Positions 43,848 through 55,703 of a stretch of 64,000 nt of DNA are shown piece by piece. The stretch's first letter is position 1. Each line of letters starts with the position of its first letter. The notes beneath the pieces are model-generated. The model was not told the DNA's origin, made no database searches, and worked only from the letters and a program-made list of their open reading frames with translations. The stretch is from a virus: positions 22,942-86,941 of the IMG/VR virus record IMGVR_UViG_3300031951_000081, one strand, 5' to 3'. The position numbers and the translations under genes were made by a program.

Positions 43848-45236
43848 TTATATTTCAATAGTTTTTTCTAAAACACATCCAGTATTAACTAATGTGAGTT
43901 TTGCTGTATATGTTCCTTGTACAGGGTTTGTTAGCGTAACAGATCCAGAACCAACTATAGTTCCAGAAGGACTATACCAGCTAACAGAGTTAGCATAAGT
44001 GCTATCAACTGTGGGTATTAAAGTGGTTTTGTAACAAGATAATATATTCTCTGTAAGTAGATTTTCATTTGTGGTAAAAACATCATCAACTTTAGAGCTG
44101 TATTGTTGGGTTGGTTGCTGAAGAGTAATTTTATTCAAGTCAGTTTCCCAATAATTAACATAAGGAGTTATGTAACCTTCTACTACAACATTAGATGTTT
44201 GAGCACAGTCATTAGTAAACGCATGAGAATCATACACTTTTGTAGAAGAATGTCTCATGTAAGTTGTGTGCCAAAGATCTTTATAGTAATCTCCGGGGAA
44301 AACTAACCTTACACTACTTAAATCGTAAGGACTATTTTGTGCCCAAGCTACAGATCTTAATCCCCACCAACTTGAAGTTGGGTTATGCTTAAATACAGTT
44401 TTAATGTACAAAACATCTCCTACAACAGATACATCAAGTTTTATATTTAATTGGTTATTAAATCCTGGAGAAACTTTATCAGTTTCCCAAACAAAGTTCT
44501 CTATTTGCTTTTTTAAAGCGCTAGCTAAATTTGGACTACTTAAAAGTAAGTCTGCAGGAAGAGCAGCTGTACTACCAGGTTTAGTGGCTGGTCATATGTT
44601 ACTTGGAGAAATATCTACATCTTGGTATTGAAGCGGTCCACCAAAAGCAGTTCCAGTAGCAGTTCCAACATTCCAAAGCCTAATAGATTGTATTGCCCAA
44701 GAACTTGTAGCACTATAGAAGTTGGATAATGGTGCACTTTGCAGTATACAATAAACTTCTGTTTTGTAAATATCCGAGCATACAGAAACACCATTAACTA
44801 ATTTGCAACCACCAGCTATCGAGTAACTATCCGAAACTTCGCCATATCCATTTGATATAACAACATTGGCGGTAGAACTTAAAAAAGTAGAATCGTTGTT
44901 AGTGCTAAAAACAAATTTATTAGAGTAGTCATATTCGTTTTCTAAAATTACTGAATAATCTCCTCCAACATTTATTTGCTTTATACTCCAATCTGCCATC
45001 TCTTCACAAGTAGGATCTTGAGTACAATCTACTATAGTAACATTAAGATGATCTAACTGACAGATAAGATCATAATCAAGATCGCATCCAGATTCAGCAA
45101 GTTTCTTAAGATAAAACGCTTCTTCTACTTTAGTTGAACAGCAATCTATATTATATTTTTTACAGTTGTTATAGGCTACCAGCTCATTTACAAAGTTACA
45201 CTGTGCAGCAGCAATTTGAGCAGGTGTTGGTGTCAT
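43848..45236 (-). CDS. Cysteine-rich tail protein with C-terminal Ig-like domain
   Basis: 462 aa, ATG 45236 to TAA 43848-43850. UGA at 44592-44594 is Trp 215 (SNIWPATKPG). The N-terminal ~75 residues are cysteine-rich (NNCKKYNIDCC, ESGCDLDYDLIC, DCTQDPTCEEM), the middle is beta-rich, and the last ~45 residues look like a PKD/Ig-like sandwich (WYSPSGTIVGSGSVTL, GTYTAKLTLVNTGC). It overlaps the cysteine-rich gene upstream by 41 bases. Probably a surface-exposed tail or fibre-associated protein; ligand unknown. Confidence 0.7.
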
Positions 45237-45654
45237 TTTCTTGTAGGTCGTTAAAGAGTGTTTCCAAGGTAGAGCAGTTGCAACTAACGCAATCTTGTCC
45301 TACCTTCAGAGCTTCGTAAGTAAGTACTTTATCTAAGTTCTTAGATGTGTACCATGAAATCATATCGTCTGAGCACTTAGTGCTACAAAGACTTACCGCA
45401 CAACCTCTATCTTCTTTAACAGCACCGCCTAATAGTGTGTTCCTAAAAAATATAGTATAAACACCATCTGTAAAAGTACCTGTCATGCCCACGTGCGTAG
45501 GAAGTATGTTAAAGGTAGATATGTTAGTTGGTACGGTAACAGTGTGCTCAGTTCCTTTATAAATAACTTTTAATGTATTGGCTACATTTGTATTTAAAAG
45601 TATAGCTGAGGTTACTGTTATTTGTGAACAAGTACTGTTTAAAGTTATATTCAT
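45196..45654 (-). CDS. Small cysteine-rich tail-cluster protein
   Basis: 152 aa with 11 cysteines, ten in the C-terminal half: CAVSLCSTKC, DCVSCNC and a final CSNCCC. The N-terminal half is strand-rich (ITVTSAILLNTNVANTLKVI). Cysteines in pairs could bind zinc or iron, or make disulfides in the mature particle. It starts one base upstream of the preceding gene's stop codon and overlaps the following gene by 41 bases. No family recognised. Confidence 0.7.
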   Translation of the reverse strand: MNITLNSTCSQITVTSAILLNTNVANTLKVIYKGTEHTVTVPTNISTFNILPTHVGMTGTFTDGVYTIFFRNTLLGGAVKEDRGCAVSLCSTKCSDDMISWYTSKNLDKVLTYEALKVGQDCVSCNCSTLETLFNDLQENDTNTCSNCCCTV

Positions 45655-45655
45655 A

Positions 45656-46339
45656 TTAAATTATGTAATCGCTTATAGGCTTACCAAACAACTTAATTGT
45701 TTTTGCCCAAACTATTCCATCTTCAGTAAGAGATCCGTCATTGTTAAAGTACTGGAGAACATCTGAATATTTATTCACATACTCATAAACTGGTTGAGGT
45801 CTTACCAAAGAATTTATTTCATTTTGTTTATTAGTAATCTCGTTGTTTTTATAAACAATACTATCTTCAACAATTGCTATTTCAGTATTCTTTTCAGTTA
45901 TTTGTTGAAGCAGTGCAGTAGCTTCAGGAGTAGTTTTATCTTCTAACGCATCATATTGAGCTTGTAAAGCATTTACTTCATCTTGCAGTAATACCTTTTG
46001 ATTCTGAAGTCCAGTAAGTTCATCATTAAGAATAGCTAACTCATTAGTAAGTGTCTGCAAAGTTACTTCATATTGATTAATCTCATCTTGATTAATAACT
46101 ACATCTGTTGGAAATCATTGCTCTGTAATAAGCCAAGTGTAAACATCCCATACAATACGTTGTGTAGCAAGATCAACTGTACTAACATTTACAGTCATTG
46201 TCTTTTCTCTTGCATTAGGAGTCATTGTGTAAGTAAGCCCAAATAAATCTTTTGAAAATCTAATAAAAACTCCTGCTGGAAAATAAAATTGCGAAGGTAT
46301 TTCAAAATCCTCCTTAAAGTTAAATGTGTATTGTGTCAT
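45656..46339 (-). CDS. Coiled-coil tail protein
   Basis: 227 aa, ATG 46339 to TAA. UGA at 46115-46117 is Trp 75 (TEQWFPTD). The N-terminal domain is strand-rich (FYFPAGVFIRFSKD). The middle (residues ~95-175) is a long heptad-rich coiled coil (LTNELAILNDELTGLQNQ). A short C-terminal domain follows (YVNKYSDVLQYFNNDG...WAKTIKLFGKP). Domain order suits a trimeric or dimeric stalk, perhaps linking fibre to tail, or a fibre-assembly protein. Confidence 0.72.
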
Positions 46340-46360
46340 TTTTAAATTTGTTTAATTATT

Positions 46361-49300
46361 TTAATAACCTGCAACAGTCGCTGTAGCAGTAGCTATCACA
46401 TTAATAATTGTTACTGCGCTCGCTGTTGCTGATGGTGGAGTAAACTCAACTTTCAAATAATCGTTTGTATCGTCTGCTGTTATGGTTATGGCAGATGTTT
46501 GCATTGACACGTCATATTGTGATGTAATTAATTGCGCTGGACCTAGCAATGTAGTAGTAGTTCCTATTCTTTTTATACCAACAATATATTCTGCAATAAA
46601 TGTATCACCAAGCGCTACTGTTCCTCCCGCTGTGCTGCAAATAGCAGTCAAACTAATTCTTACATTCCAAGCCCTGTTTGCTACTAATGTAGCCCTTCCT
46701 TGGGCAGAAATATCTGCTCCGTCAAGAGTTAGTTCCTTTGCGGCGGTTCCGGTTATTTGCTTTAAGTATCTCCATGACATAGTTTGCGCATCCCCATTGT
46801 TAACAAATCTTGCAGATGCAAATGCCTGTGAAGCATAAAGATTTGCAACTGATCCTGCACCAGCTGCAAATGACGATATAGCTGAGGCAGTTGACCCATT
46901 ATTAAGTGCAATTGAAAATTGAGCAGAAGCTGTACCGGCAGCACCCAGAGAAACAGATCTGTCTCCAGATGCAGTACAAGTCCAACCAGCAGTTACACCG
47001 TATTGACCAGACGATACATTACCATATCCGCCAAGAACTGCTGATGAGTTTCCAGATGCAGTGTTAGCAGATCCACCGGCTATAAACGCTTGACTTCCAC
47101 TGGCTATTTGTCCGGCGTTCGACCTAAGGATTTGTAAGTCGATACTGTTAGCACCTCGTGAATTACCACCTGTTGCGGTTCCATCCGGGGAGGCTCCTAA
47201 AATAAACGCGCCTGTCCCTTTAGGTCTAATGGAAAAGCTTGTATTAGTATCATTAGAAATTGGAACTAATATACCATCACTTGAAACTCCTACCCCTAAA
47301 CTACCATCATTCTTTACAAACGAAGCTATATTATCAGTACCACTTCCAAAAACTTGTAAAGAAGTTCCTTGAATACTAGCTGCAGAATAGGCTAATCTTT
47401 TAATAGATATTATAACAGTGCCATCAAAGTTACTTGTAGGTGTTAATCTTAAAGGATTCGCTGTATTAGTGCATATAAATCTATTAGGAGGTAATGTAGT
47501 ATTAGTTGATATTGTTGTACTAAGATCTCCAAAAACTAATGTTGCACTACCTGCAGTTATACCAGAACTTGTGTAAGTTAATTCATACGCTGCACCTAAC
47601 ACCAAAGATAGGTTTGACGGATTTAAAGCTGTTGTAGCGCCTACAGTATGCGTATAACCTGTTGCATAAGAAGTACCTGTCCAGTTAATGCCTGAACCAG
47701 TTGTAGCGGCTTCTGTTGAATAATAACTGGTATCAAAAACTTGAACTAATGTTGCAACTATAGTACCATTAAAATCACTTGTTGGTGTTATTGTAAGTGA
47801 GTTTGTATTTGTAGTAATTCCTGTAAGAGTTCCAGATACACCAACAGCACCGGTAGTTAATCCTCCAATAGTTATCGTAACAGTTCCAGCAGTTACACCA
47901 CTTAACGTATAAGTTAAAGTGTATTTCTGACCTGAAAGAATTGGTAATGCTGTAGGTGCTGCAGTTGCAGCAATTAATGTATTAGTATTACCTGCAGTAT
48001 GTGTATATCCACCTGAAAATGAAGTTCCAGTCCAACCAGTAGTAGTTGTTGAAGTTGTTAAAACGTTGGAAGTAGTTATACTTGCACTACTTGATTTAGC
48101 AACTACACTATTATCTGTAGTTATGTTACCATACAAGTGAGTTCTTAATGTACTACTCTGACCTATAGAAGTTGTATTACTACCTAATCCTGTATTTCCG
48201 CCAATAGCAATTTCATTAGTAGCTCCTCCGGCACTAGCTGATCCTTTAATATATATACCACCACTACCAGTTGTTAATGTGGAAGCGGTGTTCGTACCTA
48301 TAATAACTACGTTTTGTGCTTGAGTTAACGCTGCGCCGGTACCATTACAACCAATAACTACGTTGCTATCTCCGAAAGAAGCACTTGATATACCATGTCC
48401 TATAAGTACACTATTACCAACACCTGCAAATAAACCTACATCGGTTTTAACAGTAGAATCAGCAAAATTACCTATTATAATGCTTCTATTACTACTATAA
48501 TTAAATTTACCAGCTCTAACTCCTATATTTATATTATCTATTCCATGAACTTGTTGTAATCCAGCTTCATAACCTATATTTAGGTTTGTTATATTATTAT
48601 TGTTATTTCTAACATCTACTAATAATCCTTTTGAATTTTCTAATTTTATAATTGGATTTCTAGGTATTATTTTTCTAAGGGAAACTTGCACAGTACCATA
48701 AAAAAAAGCTCCGTTAGTAGAATTTATACTAAAAGTTCCAAAAGAAGGTCCAAAAATATTATAACCAGACGAAGTTATACCATATTGAGGGTGGTTTCCA
48801 CAACTTATATAAAAAGATCCAGATGTATAATTTGTAACTGTCCAACTTACATAGTAATTACTATAATCTAATGTTAAATTTTGTGCTGTTATGTTTGTAG
48901 TATTATTAGCGTTGTGTGTATAACCTGTTGCAAACGATGTACCTGTCCACCCAGTACCTAAAGTCGCTGTTGTAAGAAGTTCTGGTCCTAATGTTCCAAA
49001 TCCAATAATTTGTTGTAATGTAACTGCTACAGTACCGTCAAAATCTGTGCTTGGTGTAATTGTTAATTTATCCGCATTTATCGATCTAGCTATAACACTT
49101 CCGGAAGTTGATACTGAACCAGTAGCAGCTACATTACCAAAACCTATACTAACTGTTCCAATAGTTCGATTAGTTATTGTATACGTTAATTTATAATAAA
49201 TTCCTCCTTGAGGTGATTCTGTAGACAATATTGCTGTTATTGATCCAGGAGTATGTGTATAACCAGTTGCAAAACTAGTGCCGCTCCAGTTAGTAGCTGT

Positions 49301-52192
49301 AGCACTTGTAACAATAGAATTTGGAAAAAGTATAAATTCTTCTTCTTCTGTTACTGATGTCATTATATCTAACTTAGCATTCGCATTGCTACTACCAATA
49401 GCTAAACTATTAGTTGTATTATTCCAAAACAAATTACTACTTGCTCCAAACGCACCAGCATTATTAAACTGCACCTGGCCAGTATTACCAGCAGCAGATC
49501 CTCCACCACCAAAGTCTACCCATGCATTTCCAGCTCTACCTTGAAACTTACCTACACTAGGATTGTATATCATAATACCATCGGAAGGTAAGTTCATAAG
49601 ACCTCTATCAGTATCATTAACAGCAGGTAATAACAAACCTTTAGTTGTACTATTAAGGGATAAAATAGCATTAGGATTAATAGAGTTAGTACCTATGGCA
49701 GTAGAACTTGTTGTATACACACCAGTATTATCTACTGTCAATGTTCTAAGACCATCTGGACTTCCTAACACACTATAACCACTATTGCTTACAAGTAAAC
49801 CAGAATTAGTATTAGAATAATTTATAGCAATATTTTGTGAACCAGTTAATTGTGCTTGGCCAGCAGTTATCTTGTTAAACGGTAATGTACTTACATCAAA
49901 TGTTCCAGTACTAGATAACGTTAAAGAAGATCCTAAAGAAGTTTTAAATAAAGTTCCTTCATCTGTTATTCCTAAAATACCATTTGCTGTGGTTACAGTT
50001 GTGGGTATATTAGTTATTTTTAAACTGCCATTTACAGTAACTAGTGAGCTAGTTAAAACAGTTGAGCTTGATGAAACATCTATTAAATTTGATATTTTTA
50101 AAGGTGTGTTTATATAATTATTGTTAGCATAACTATCAAATGTTAGTTCACTAAGAAGGTTATAATCAACACCGCTGCCACCAGTAGACTGCTTTAAAGT
50201 AGATTGTGTAATATTATATTGTCCTGTAGCATTTACATCAGTCGCTTTAAGTAACAAACTAGGACTTAAATTTCCAATAGGCGTAATTAAATTTAATGAT
50301 TGATTTACATTATCCCAAGTAAAGTTAGAAGAAGCTCCTAAAGATCCACTGTTATTGTATTGTACTTCTGTATTATTACCAGCAGCAGGAGTAGTTGCAT
50401 TAATCCATTTACTACCATCATACTTAATAACTTGATTGGGTTGTATGTTAGATATTGCTACATTGTGCAGCTCTTCTAACTCATAACCATTTTGTATTCT
50501 ATAAATTATACGTCCATTTGTAGGACTAGTTCTAGCTACAATACCTATAAATACAGCGTGGTTAGGTGCCGTTGGTTTTACTCTAGTAACATAACCAGCA
50601 GTAGTTGGAGATAACCAAATAGCATCACCATCTAATAATGTATCAGAAGTAAACGGATATGGAGCACCGCCTGCTGCAGTTCTTGTATCTAAATCATGTA
50701 ACGTACCTAAAGCAGCTACAAGACCGTCAGAGTTTAATCCTATATCATCAACAACTACACCAAAAGTTCCAGATGAAGTTGCTTCTGTATCTGCTTGTGC
50801 TTTATAAGCATTAGGTCTATTACCAGTAGAACCATTTAAGTAAACTATAGTACCTCTTCTAAGTATATCTGAAACTGAAGGATTCCTAACAGTTACAGCA
50901 ACTGTTTCAGAATAATCTACAACACCATCGTCATCAATATCATACGTAGTTTTTTGCATATCTCCAGTACCTATAGTGATCGTAGTATTTTGCCACTGAG
51001 AGGTAGTTGAATTATACTGAAGAATTTGACCATTATTTACAGATGCAATTGTAACATCAGTTAAATCATTAATGCTGGAAATAGCATTAGAGATTTGTAT
51101 ATAAAGAGAACCTGTCCACCTGTAAGATCTATTTTGAAGTAAATCTACATATATCTTTCCTGTTTCTCCATTTATTATTGTAGTAAATCCTGCATCAGAG
51201 TAAAAAGCAGTTCCACTATAATAACCTTCAATTACATCGTCTACGTAAGAAGGTAATTGAGCAGTAGGAACTTTGCCTCCAACTAAATCAGCTTTTGAAG
51301 CAAGTGCATCAAAAACTCCGTTAGATGAAACAGCATTGTTACTACCATCTGTAGGAATAGAATCTACTAATACTTGAGTTGGGATAGTTGGCTTGTTAAG
51401 AATCTGAGCATCTCCGCTAGTTGCATTCCAGTCAGCATTAACATTGACTTCTGCTCCAGCAGCTATTCCAGCTAATTTACTTTTTTCAGCAGTAGTATAA
51501 TTATTGTCAGTATGAACATATGCAGCATCTATAACAGTATTAGCATTATATGGTTGAACAGTAGTACCTATTGCTGTTCCTGTAAGATATCCTGCTAAAG
51601 CATGATTACCCCAAGAGAAAGCTGTATTCCAGTTAGCAGAGTTATTTGTAATAGAAGTTCCCCAAGCACTTCCAGTTGATACTGGAATACCTGCAGGGGG
51701 GTATATCATTGATGTTATATTCCATGACCTATCTTGGGATAAATCATATGTAGTACCATTTATTGTAAGTGTTCTAGTCAAAGGCACGAAGCTAGTAGCT
51801 CCGCCAGTTTCATTTCCTGGTACCCAGTTTGTTCCATCTCACTTTATTATTTGATTTACTGTAGCTCCGCTTTGAGCAAGTTTACTTAGAGTAACACCTT
51901 TATTACTTATGTCTAACGGCATTAACACTGTTCCACTTCCAGTCAGTGCAGAAGAAGTATGGGCCCCTTCCCAAGAAAGAGGGCTCAAGGTACTACCATT
52001 ACCAATAAGTCCATTTCCTATGGTAAGGCTTGCTGGGGGAGTATTCCCTATTAATAATTGAAGGGCCTCATATAGATTAACGGAATCGTTATAAGGCGCT
52101 ATTCCTCTAGACGCAGTTGGAAAGTTGTCAGGCTTTCTCGATACGTTTATTGGAATATTTATTTCTTTAATTTTATCTATTGTTAATGCCAT
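46361..52192 (-). CDS. Large tail fibre / receptor-binding protein
   Basis: 1943 aa, ATG 52192 to TAA. UGA at 51839-51841 is Trp 118 (IIKWDGTNW). After the N-terminal attachment region there are fibre modules such as YTTAEKSKLAGIAAGAEVNV, found in many tail fibres, and repeats of the V[QI]YNNSGSLGASSNF type. Four related ~100-residue beta modules follow, each opening with a WTGTSFATGYTHT-like signature. Two YadA-head-like left-handed repeats appear (GSQAFIAGGSANTASGNSSA, and NINIGVRAG units), and a beta-rich C-terminal domain ends the protein. The architecture fits a trimeric host-surface-binding fibre. All late genes here end in TAA or TAG. Confidence 0.85.
47390..49310 (-). repeat. Four related ~100-aa modules inside the large fibre
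   Basis: The modules begin near 49300, 48955, 48045 and 47695 (minus strand) with ATNWSGTSFATGYTHT, GTGWTGTSFATGYTHN, TTGWTGTSFSGGYTHT and INWTGTSYATGYTHT. Each continues with a [KE]LTYT or similar strand, a glycine-rich FG turn and ends with LTPTSDFNGT or a variant plus V-x-V-x-L. They are diverged copies at protein level, with a YadA-like segment between the second and third. The fold is probably a beta-sandwich of carbohydrate-binding type (inference). Confidence 0.8.
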
Positions 52193-52193
52193 A

Positions 52194-53669
52194 CTATAAT
52201 TGAGTTAATGATATACATTCAGAATCTGTTAGTGTACTTGGTAAAAACCACAATCCATGTATATCTAATGGGTGTTGTGGTGGAGATGTTGTACCAAAGT
52301 ATTGAAAGTTTGTAGTTGTTACAGAACTATTATTAATAACTTTTACACCATTTTCAAAAACAGATATTGATGAGTTTGCCCAAGTAACTAAAAGTTTTAC
52401 TTCATCTGCAGTTGTTGTATGAGTAGCGTTTTCTACTGAAATAATTAATCTTGAACTTGTAGTGTTACTAACACCCCCACTTACAAATATCCCATTTCCA
52501 GTAGCATTTGCTCCAGTACTAAGTCCTAATATTGGAAAAAGAGATCCTTGCCTTATTAAAGAAGTGTTGTTAATAATATGCATAAACATAGATCCAGTAG
52601 AAGATCCTACTATACCATCAGTAATCATATTTACTTTAATAAAGTAATCGCCAGTTCTAGTATTAGCTGTAGTTGTTGAACCTATGTAATTTGTCGGATA
52701 GTTACTTAATTCTAATTGGGCTTTTGTTACCGTGCCTGTTATAGTTAAAACTAAACTTGTTCCTGTAGAAGTAAAAGTAAATACTTTTCTTGTGTTAACA
52801 CCATCTCCAACTACAGTTGCTGAAAAAGCATTACTTAAAGTAATAGTTCCAGTACCATAAAAAGATAATGTATAAGTGCTGGCAGTAACTGTTATTGTTT
52901 GTGTACTGGGAGTATCAGAGTTTAAAATTAAATTAGTTCTTTGTGGAAGTATTCTAATTGCAGATTTATTATTAGTATAATTTATTCTTGGTATATGTTG
53001 ACTATTATCTGCATTTATATAGGGCATCATAATAGTACCCTCGTTAATTTGAACTCCCCACACGCTTACATCTGAAGCTGTAGGAATAACAAATCTAATG
53101 TCGCTATTTCCAGTACTTATAAAAGATATTCTTTTCCAATTACTATCCGCAGTATTTATAATGGTACCTGCAAGTGTTTGAATTTGATACGTACTAGCAG
53201 TGTTAGATTTTACCCACATAGATACCGTATACGTTTTTGTTAATACTGGGGTAAAAGAAATTTGCGTAATACCGTATCCAGTTGTAACAATTCTTGTAGC
53301 ATCATTTACATTTATAGGACTTGTGCTATAATTAGTAGTTATTGTTGTTGCAGCAATAGCTACAAGAGTTCCTGAACATAAATTATACGGAAAATATTCT
53401 ACATTACCGTCGCTATTTATTCTTGTATCACCTGAAGCAGATGTTCGTGAATAAGTAACTGTATAATTTGCGTTATTTTTTAATAAATACAATTTACTTC
53501 TAGAGTAAGCGCTTGTAGATAAAAAAGTTACGTTATTAGTGTTTACAATTCTTTTTAATGTTTGAATATCATAATTTAATTTTTCAGGTTGCTCTACAAT
53601 CCCTTTATTTGTAGCTACATTAGCAAAATGTGAATAGATTGCGTTATCGTATTGTAATGTTGTAAGCAT
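52194..53669 (-). CDS. Fibre/adhesin protein with a lectin-like C-terminal region
   Basis: 491 aa, ATG 53669 to TAG, no UGA. The protein is beta-rich throughout, with two apparent jelly-roll-like regions: SMWVKSNTASTYQI...WKRISFIST (residues ~150-190) and a C-terminal concanavalin/LamG-like part (LLVTWANSSISVFENGVKVINNS, near 425-447). The motif W-x-N-x-S-I-S-V-F-x-N-G-V-K is typical of LamG-type domains in phage baseplate and fibre proteins. It overlaps the neighbouring fibre gene by three bases or fewer at each end. Probably binds cell-surface glycan. Confidence 0.75.
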   Translation of the reverse strand: MLTTLQYDNAIYSHFANVATNKGIVEQPEKLNYDIQTLKRIVNTNNVTFLSTSAYSRSKLYLLKNNANYTVTYSRTSASGDTRINSDGNVEYFPYNLCSGTLVAIAATTITTNYSTSPINVNDATRIVTTGYGITQISFTPVLTKTYTVSMWVKSNTASTYQIQTLAGTIINTADSNWKRISFISTGNSDIRFVIPTASDVSVWGVQINEGTIMMPYINADNSQHIPRINYTNNKSAIRILPQRTNLILNSDTPSTQTITVTASTYTLSFYGTGTITLSNAFSATVVGDGVNTRKVFTFTSTGTSLVLTITGTVTKAQLELSNYPTNYIGSTTTANTRTGDYFIKVNMITDGIVGSSTGSMFMHIINNTSLIRQGSLFPILGLSTGANATGNGIFVSGGVSNTTSSRLIISVENATHTTTADEVKLLVTWANSSISVFENGVKVINNSSVTTTNFQYFGTTSPPQHPLDIHGLWFLPSTLTDSECISLTQL

Positions 53670-53672
53670 ACC

Positions 53673-54266
53673 TTAAAAGTTTAGTACATAAGCACCGTAG
53701 AAATTATTACCGTCATAAATAAGAGTAATGATATCGGTTTTATTTGCAGTTGTTGTTAATACAGGAGCAATACCACCGGACCATTTTACATTAACAGGCC
53801 ATGTTACGTTTTTTCCGCCAGTACCATCTTGCGTTATTCTAAAAACAAAAGTACCTAATCTTGGAGATGTAAAACTAATAGTTGTACTGACATTAAGAGT
53901 GAGATTAAATATTTCTGCGTTAGTTAAATTCAGAGTAATATTTGCGTCATTAACAGTTGCGCTTATTCCTCTTACAGGATTGCTTCAAGTGGCAGTCGTT
54001 CCATCTGTAAATAAGAATTTTCCATCGTTTCCTGTTTGAGAGGGTAGTGCATTTACAGTAGCCCAACTGAGAGTTGCGCCATCAGTAGTTAGGTATTTTC
54101 CAATATTACCTGTTTGATCAGGTAGTGAAGTTCCTCCTCCACCAATTACTTTTAGTGGATTGGCTCTTGTTCCATCCCCATAAAGTGTAGAATCGTGATA
54201 AACTTTATATAATGGTTCATCAACTTTAAGTAGGGACTCAGAGAATGTATTTCTTTGTATAAACAT
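53673..54266 (-). CDS. Short tail fibre protein
   Basis: 197 aa, ATG 54266 to TAA 53673-53675. UGA at 53985-53987 is Trp 94 (TATWSNPVRG); a standard-code reading ends there and loses the whole C-terminal domain. N-terminal linker with two similar units (LPDQTGNIGKYLTTDGATLSW and LPSQTGNDGKFLFTDGT). The C-terminal domain has the fibre pattern DGTGGKNVTWPVNVKW...KTDIITLIYDGNNFYGAYV that recurs in phage tail fibres. It follows a strong terminator, so the fibre block is probably a separate transcript. Confidence 0.8.
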
Positions 54267-54290
54267 AATAGAGTAGTTTTATGGGAAATA

Positions 54291-54322
54291 AAAAAGGGGA
54301 ACGGGTTTCCCCATCCCCCTTT
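54291..54322 (-). terminator. Intrinsic terminator between capsid-type and fibre genes
   Basis: On the minus strand AAAGGGG (54322-54316) pairs with CCCCTTT (54299-54293), with an inner GGG/CCC pairing, and runs into TTTTTT. It begins seven bases after the stop of the upstream virion protein and separates the head/connector block from the fibre block. Confidence 0.85.
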
Positions 54323-54328
54323 AGGTGA

Positions 54329-55690
54329 TTATTCTTTAATAGCTGTGTTTCCAGTAGATTCTAACCAGCTGTTCATTGCCGCCTCGAAAAGGGCAATAAG
54401 TGGGTTAGTGGCAATACCGGTAGAGTAACGTGGTATCAAAACAACTTCGCGCTTAGGCGCATAAACCAAGGAGTTAATATCTGGGTTAGATGTAGTTCCG
54501 TGGTTTATTACATAGGTGTTATAAACTGTACCATCTACAATTGGTGATGGGAAATTGATAACTGGATCAGTAGTGTGTTTCTGTGTGTACTTACGCTGAC
54601 CAGCAGTATTCTTATACCACAGATCAAGTTGACGAGAAAATCCTTGACCTTCATCGAGGTTAGTAAAAGAAGCGCATTGTACAGTGTTAAAATCAAAACC
54701 AGAAGGAAGTCCTACTTGAAGGTTAACTTTAACTTGAGGAATCCAATCTTCGTAAACTGGCTTGTGGTCAAGAGCTACGAACATCAGACCAGAAATCAAA
54801 CCACCAGTAGCGCTAGCAGCACTAGCCAGATCTATAGTGTAAACATAAGAAGTGGCTGGAGTGAAACCTGAATTAGTTGCTGCGTTAACTATAGAAGTCA
54901 ACATGGCTTGCGTAAGAGTGATTGAACGTACGATTCCTTTGTAATTAAATACGGCTAAAGTTGAACCTGCAGTAAGTGAGTCGATTGCTGTACCATTAGT
55001 AGCTACAGTTCCAATACCAAGAGCAATTACTGGAGAAGTTCCACGATAGCGGTTGAAAGAAAGAAACGCACTAGAGTTGCGGTTTACTTCGTAACCAAGA
55101 TTGGTGAGAATGTAATCAATTTTAAGATCGTTGTTAAAACCAACTGCCCAATTTGGTGTAGTTGTAGAAACAGTCAGGTTAGCAGATTGAACTTGTGTAG
55201 CCATCAGTTCATCGTAACGACGTGAACGGAAACCAATGTTCAAACGATATTCAGTGCTGTTAAGTGTGTTTACTGCAGCTGCTGCGTTTGTACTAGGAGC
55301 ACCTACTACCCATACATTATGAGCATCAAGGCGATAAGCCTGTTTAGTAACAATTATATTATTTTGACGACCGCTTATATCCTGGGTCTTCTCAAACGGA
55401 CGGACCCACAGCGGATAAGTAGCTGAAGATCCGACAACGTTTGCAGAATATTGTGTGCCTTGGTAAATACCAATTACTGGTGCTTCTGTAAAAGTAGGGG
55501 TAGCGTCTGTGAAACTGTTCATAGCAATTCCGCCGTAAGGAGAAACAGAAACGATACCAAGCTGACCATCAGCAAGGTTAATGTTACCGTTAGAACCTAC
55601 CAAAGTTCCTGATGTAGGAAGAGCGCCTTGTGCTGCTTTAGCAACAACAAAAGTTTCAACACCGCGTTTTTGTGAATTTGTCGGGATCAT
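54329..55690 (-). CDS. Abundant virion protein (candidate auxiliary capsid or collar protein)
   Basis: 453 aa, no UGA, base composition more GC-rich than surrounding genes and similar to the capsid gene, suggesting high expression. The protein is beta-rich with alternating small residues (GIVSVSPYGGIAMNSFTDA; TVATNGTAIDSLTAGSTLA), has no Cys in most of its length, and no enzyme motif. In crAss-like phages an accessory capsid protein is encoded between the capsid gene and the ring genes, which is the basis for the suggestion. A terminator follows directly. Confidence 0.65.
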   Translation of the reverse strand: MIPTNSQKRGVETFVVAKAAQGALPTSGTLVGSNGNINLADGQLGIVSVSPYGGIAMNSFTDATPTFTEAPVIGIYQGTQYSANVVGSSATYPLWVRPFEKTQDISGRQNNIIVTKQAYRLDAHNVWVVGAPSTNAAAAVNTLNSTEYRLNIGFRSRRYDELMATQVQSANLTVSTTTPNWAVGFNNDLKIDYILTNLGYEVNRNSSAFLSFNRYRGTSPVIALGIGTVATNGTAIDSLTAGSTLAVFNYKGIVRSITLTQAMLTSIVNAATNSGFTPATSYVYTIDLASAASATGGLISGLMFVALDHKPVYEDWIPQVKVNLQVGLPSGFDFNTVQCASFTNLDEGQGFSRQLDLWYKNTAGQRKYTQKHTTDPVINFPSPIVDGTVYNTYVINHGTTSNPDINSLVYAPKREVVLIPRYSTGIATNPLIALFEAAMNSWLESTGNTAIKE

Positions 55691-55703
55691 GTTTTAATAA
55701 GGT

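Noticed and set aside
46361-52192. Intramolecular chaperone/endosialidase-type auto-cleaving domain at the fibre C terminus.
   Set aside because: No Ser-Asp cleavage motif or typical chaperone helix was seen; the C terminus is beta-rich and ends in an Ala/Thr-rich stretch.
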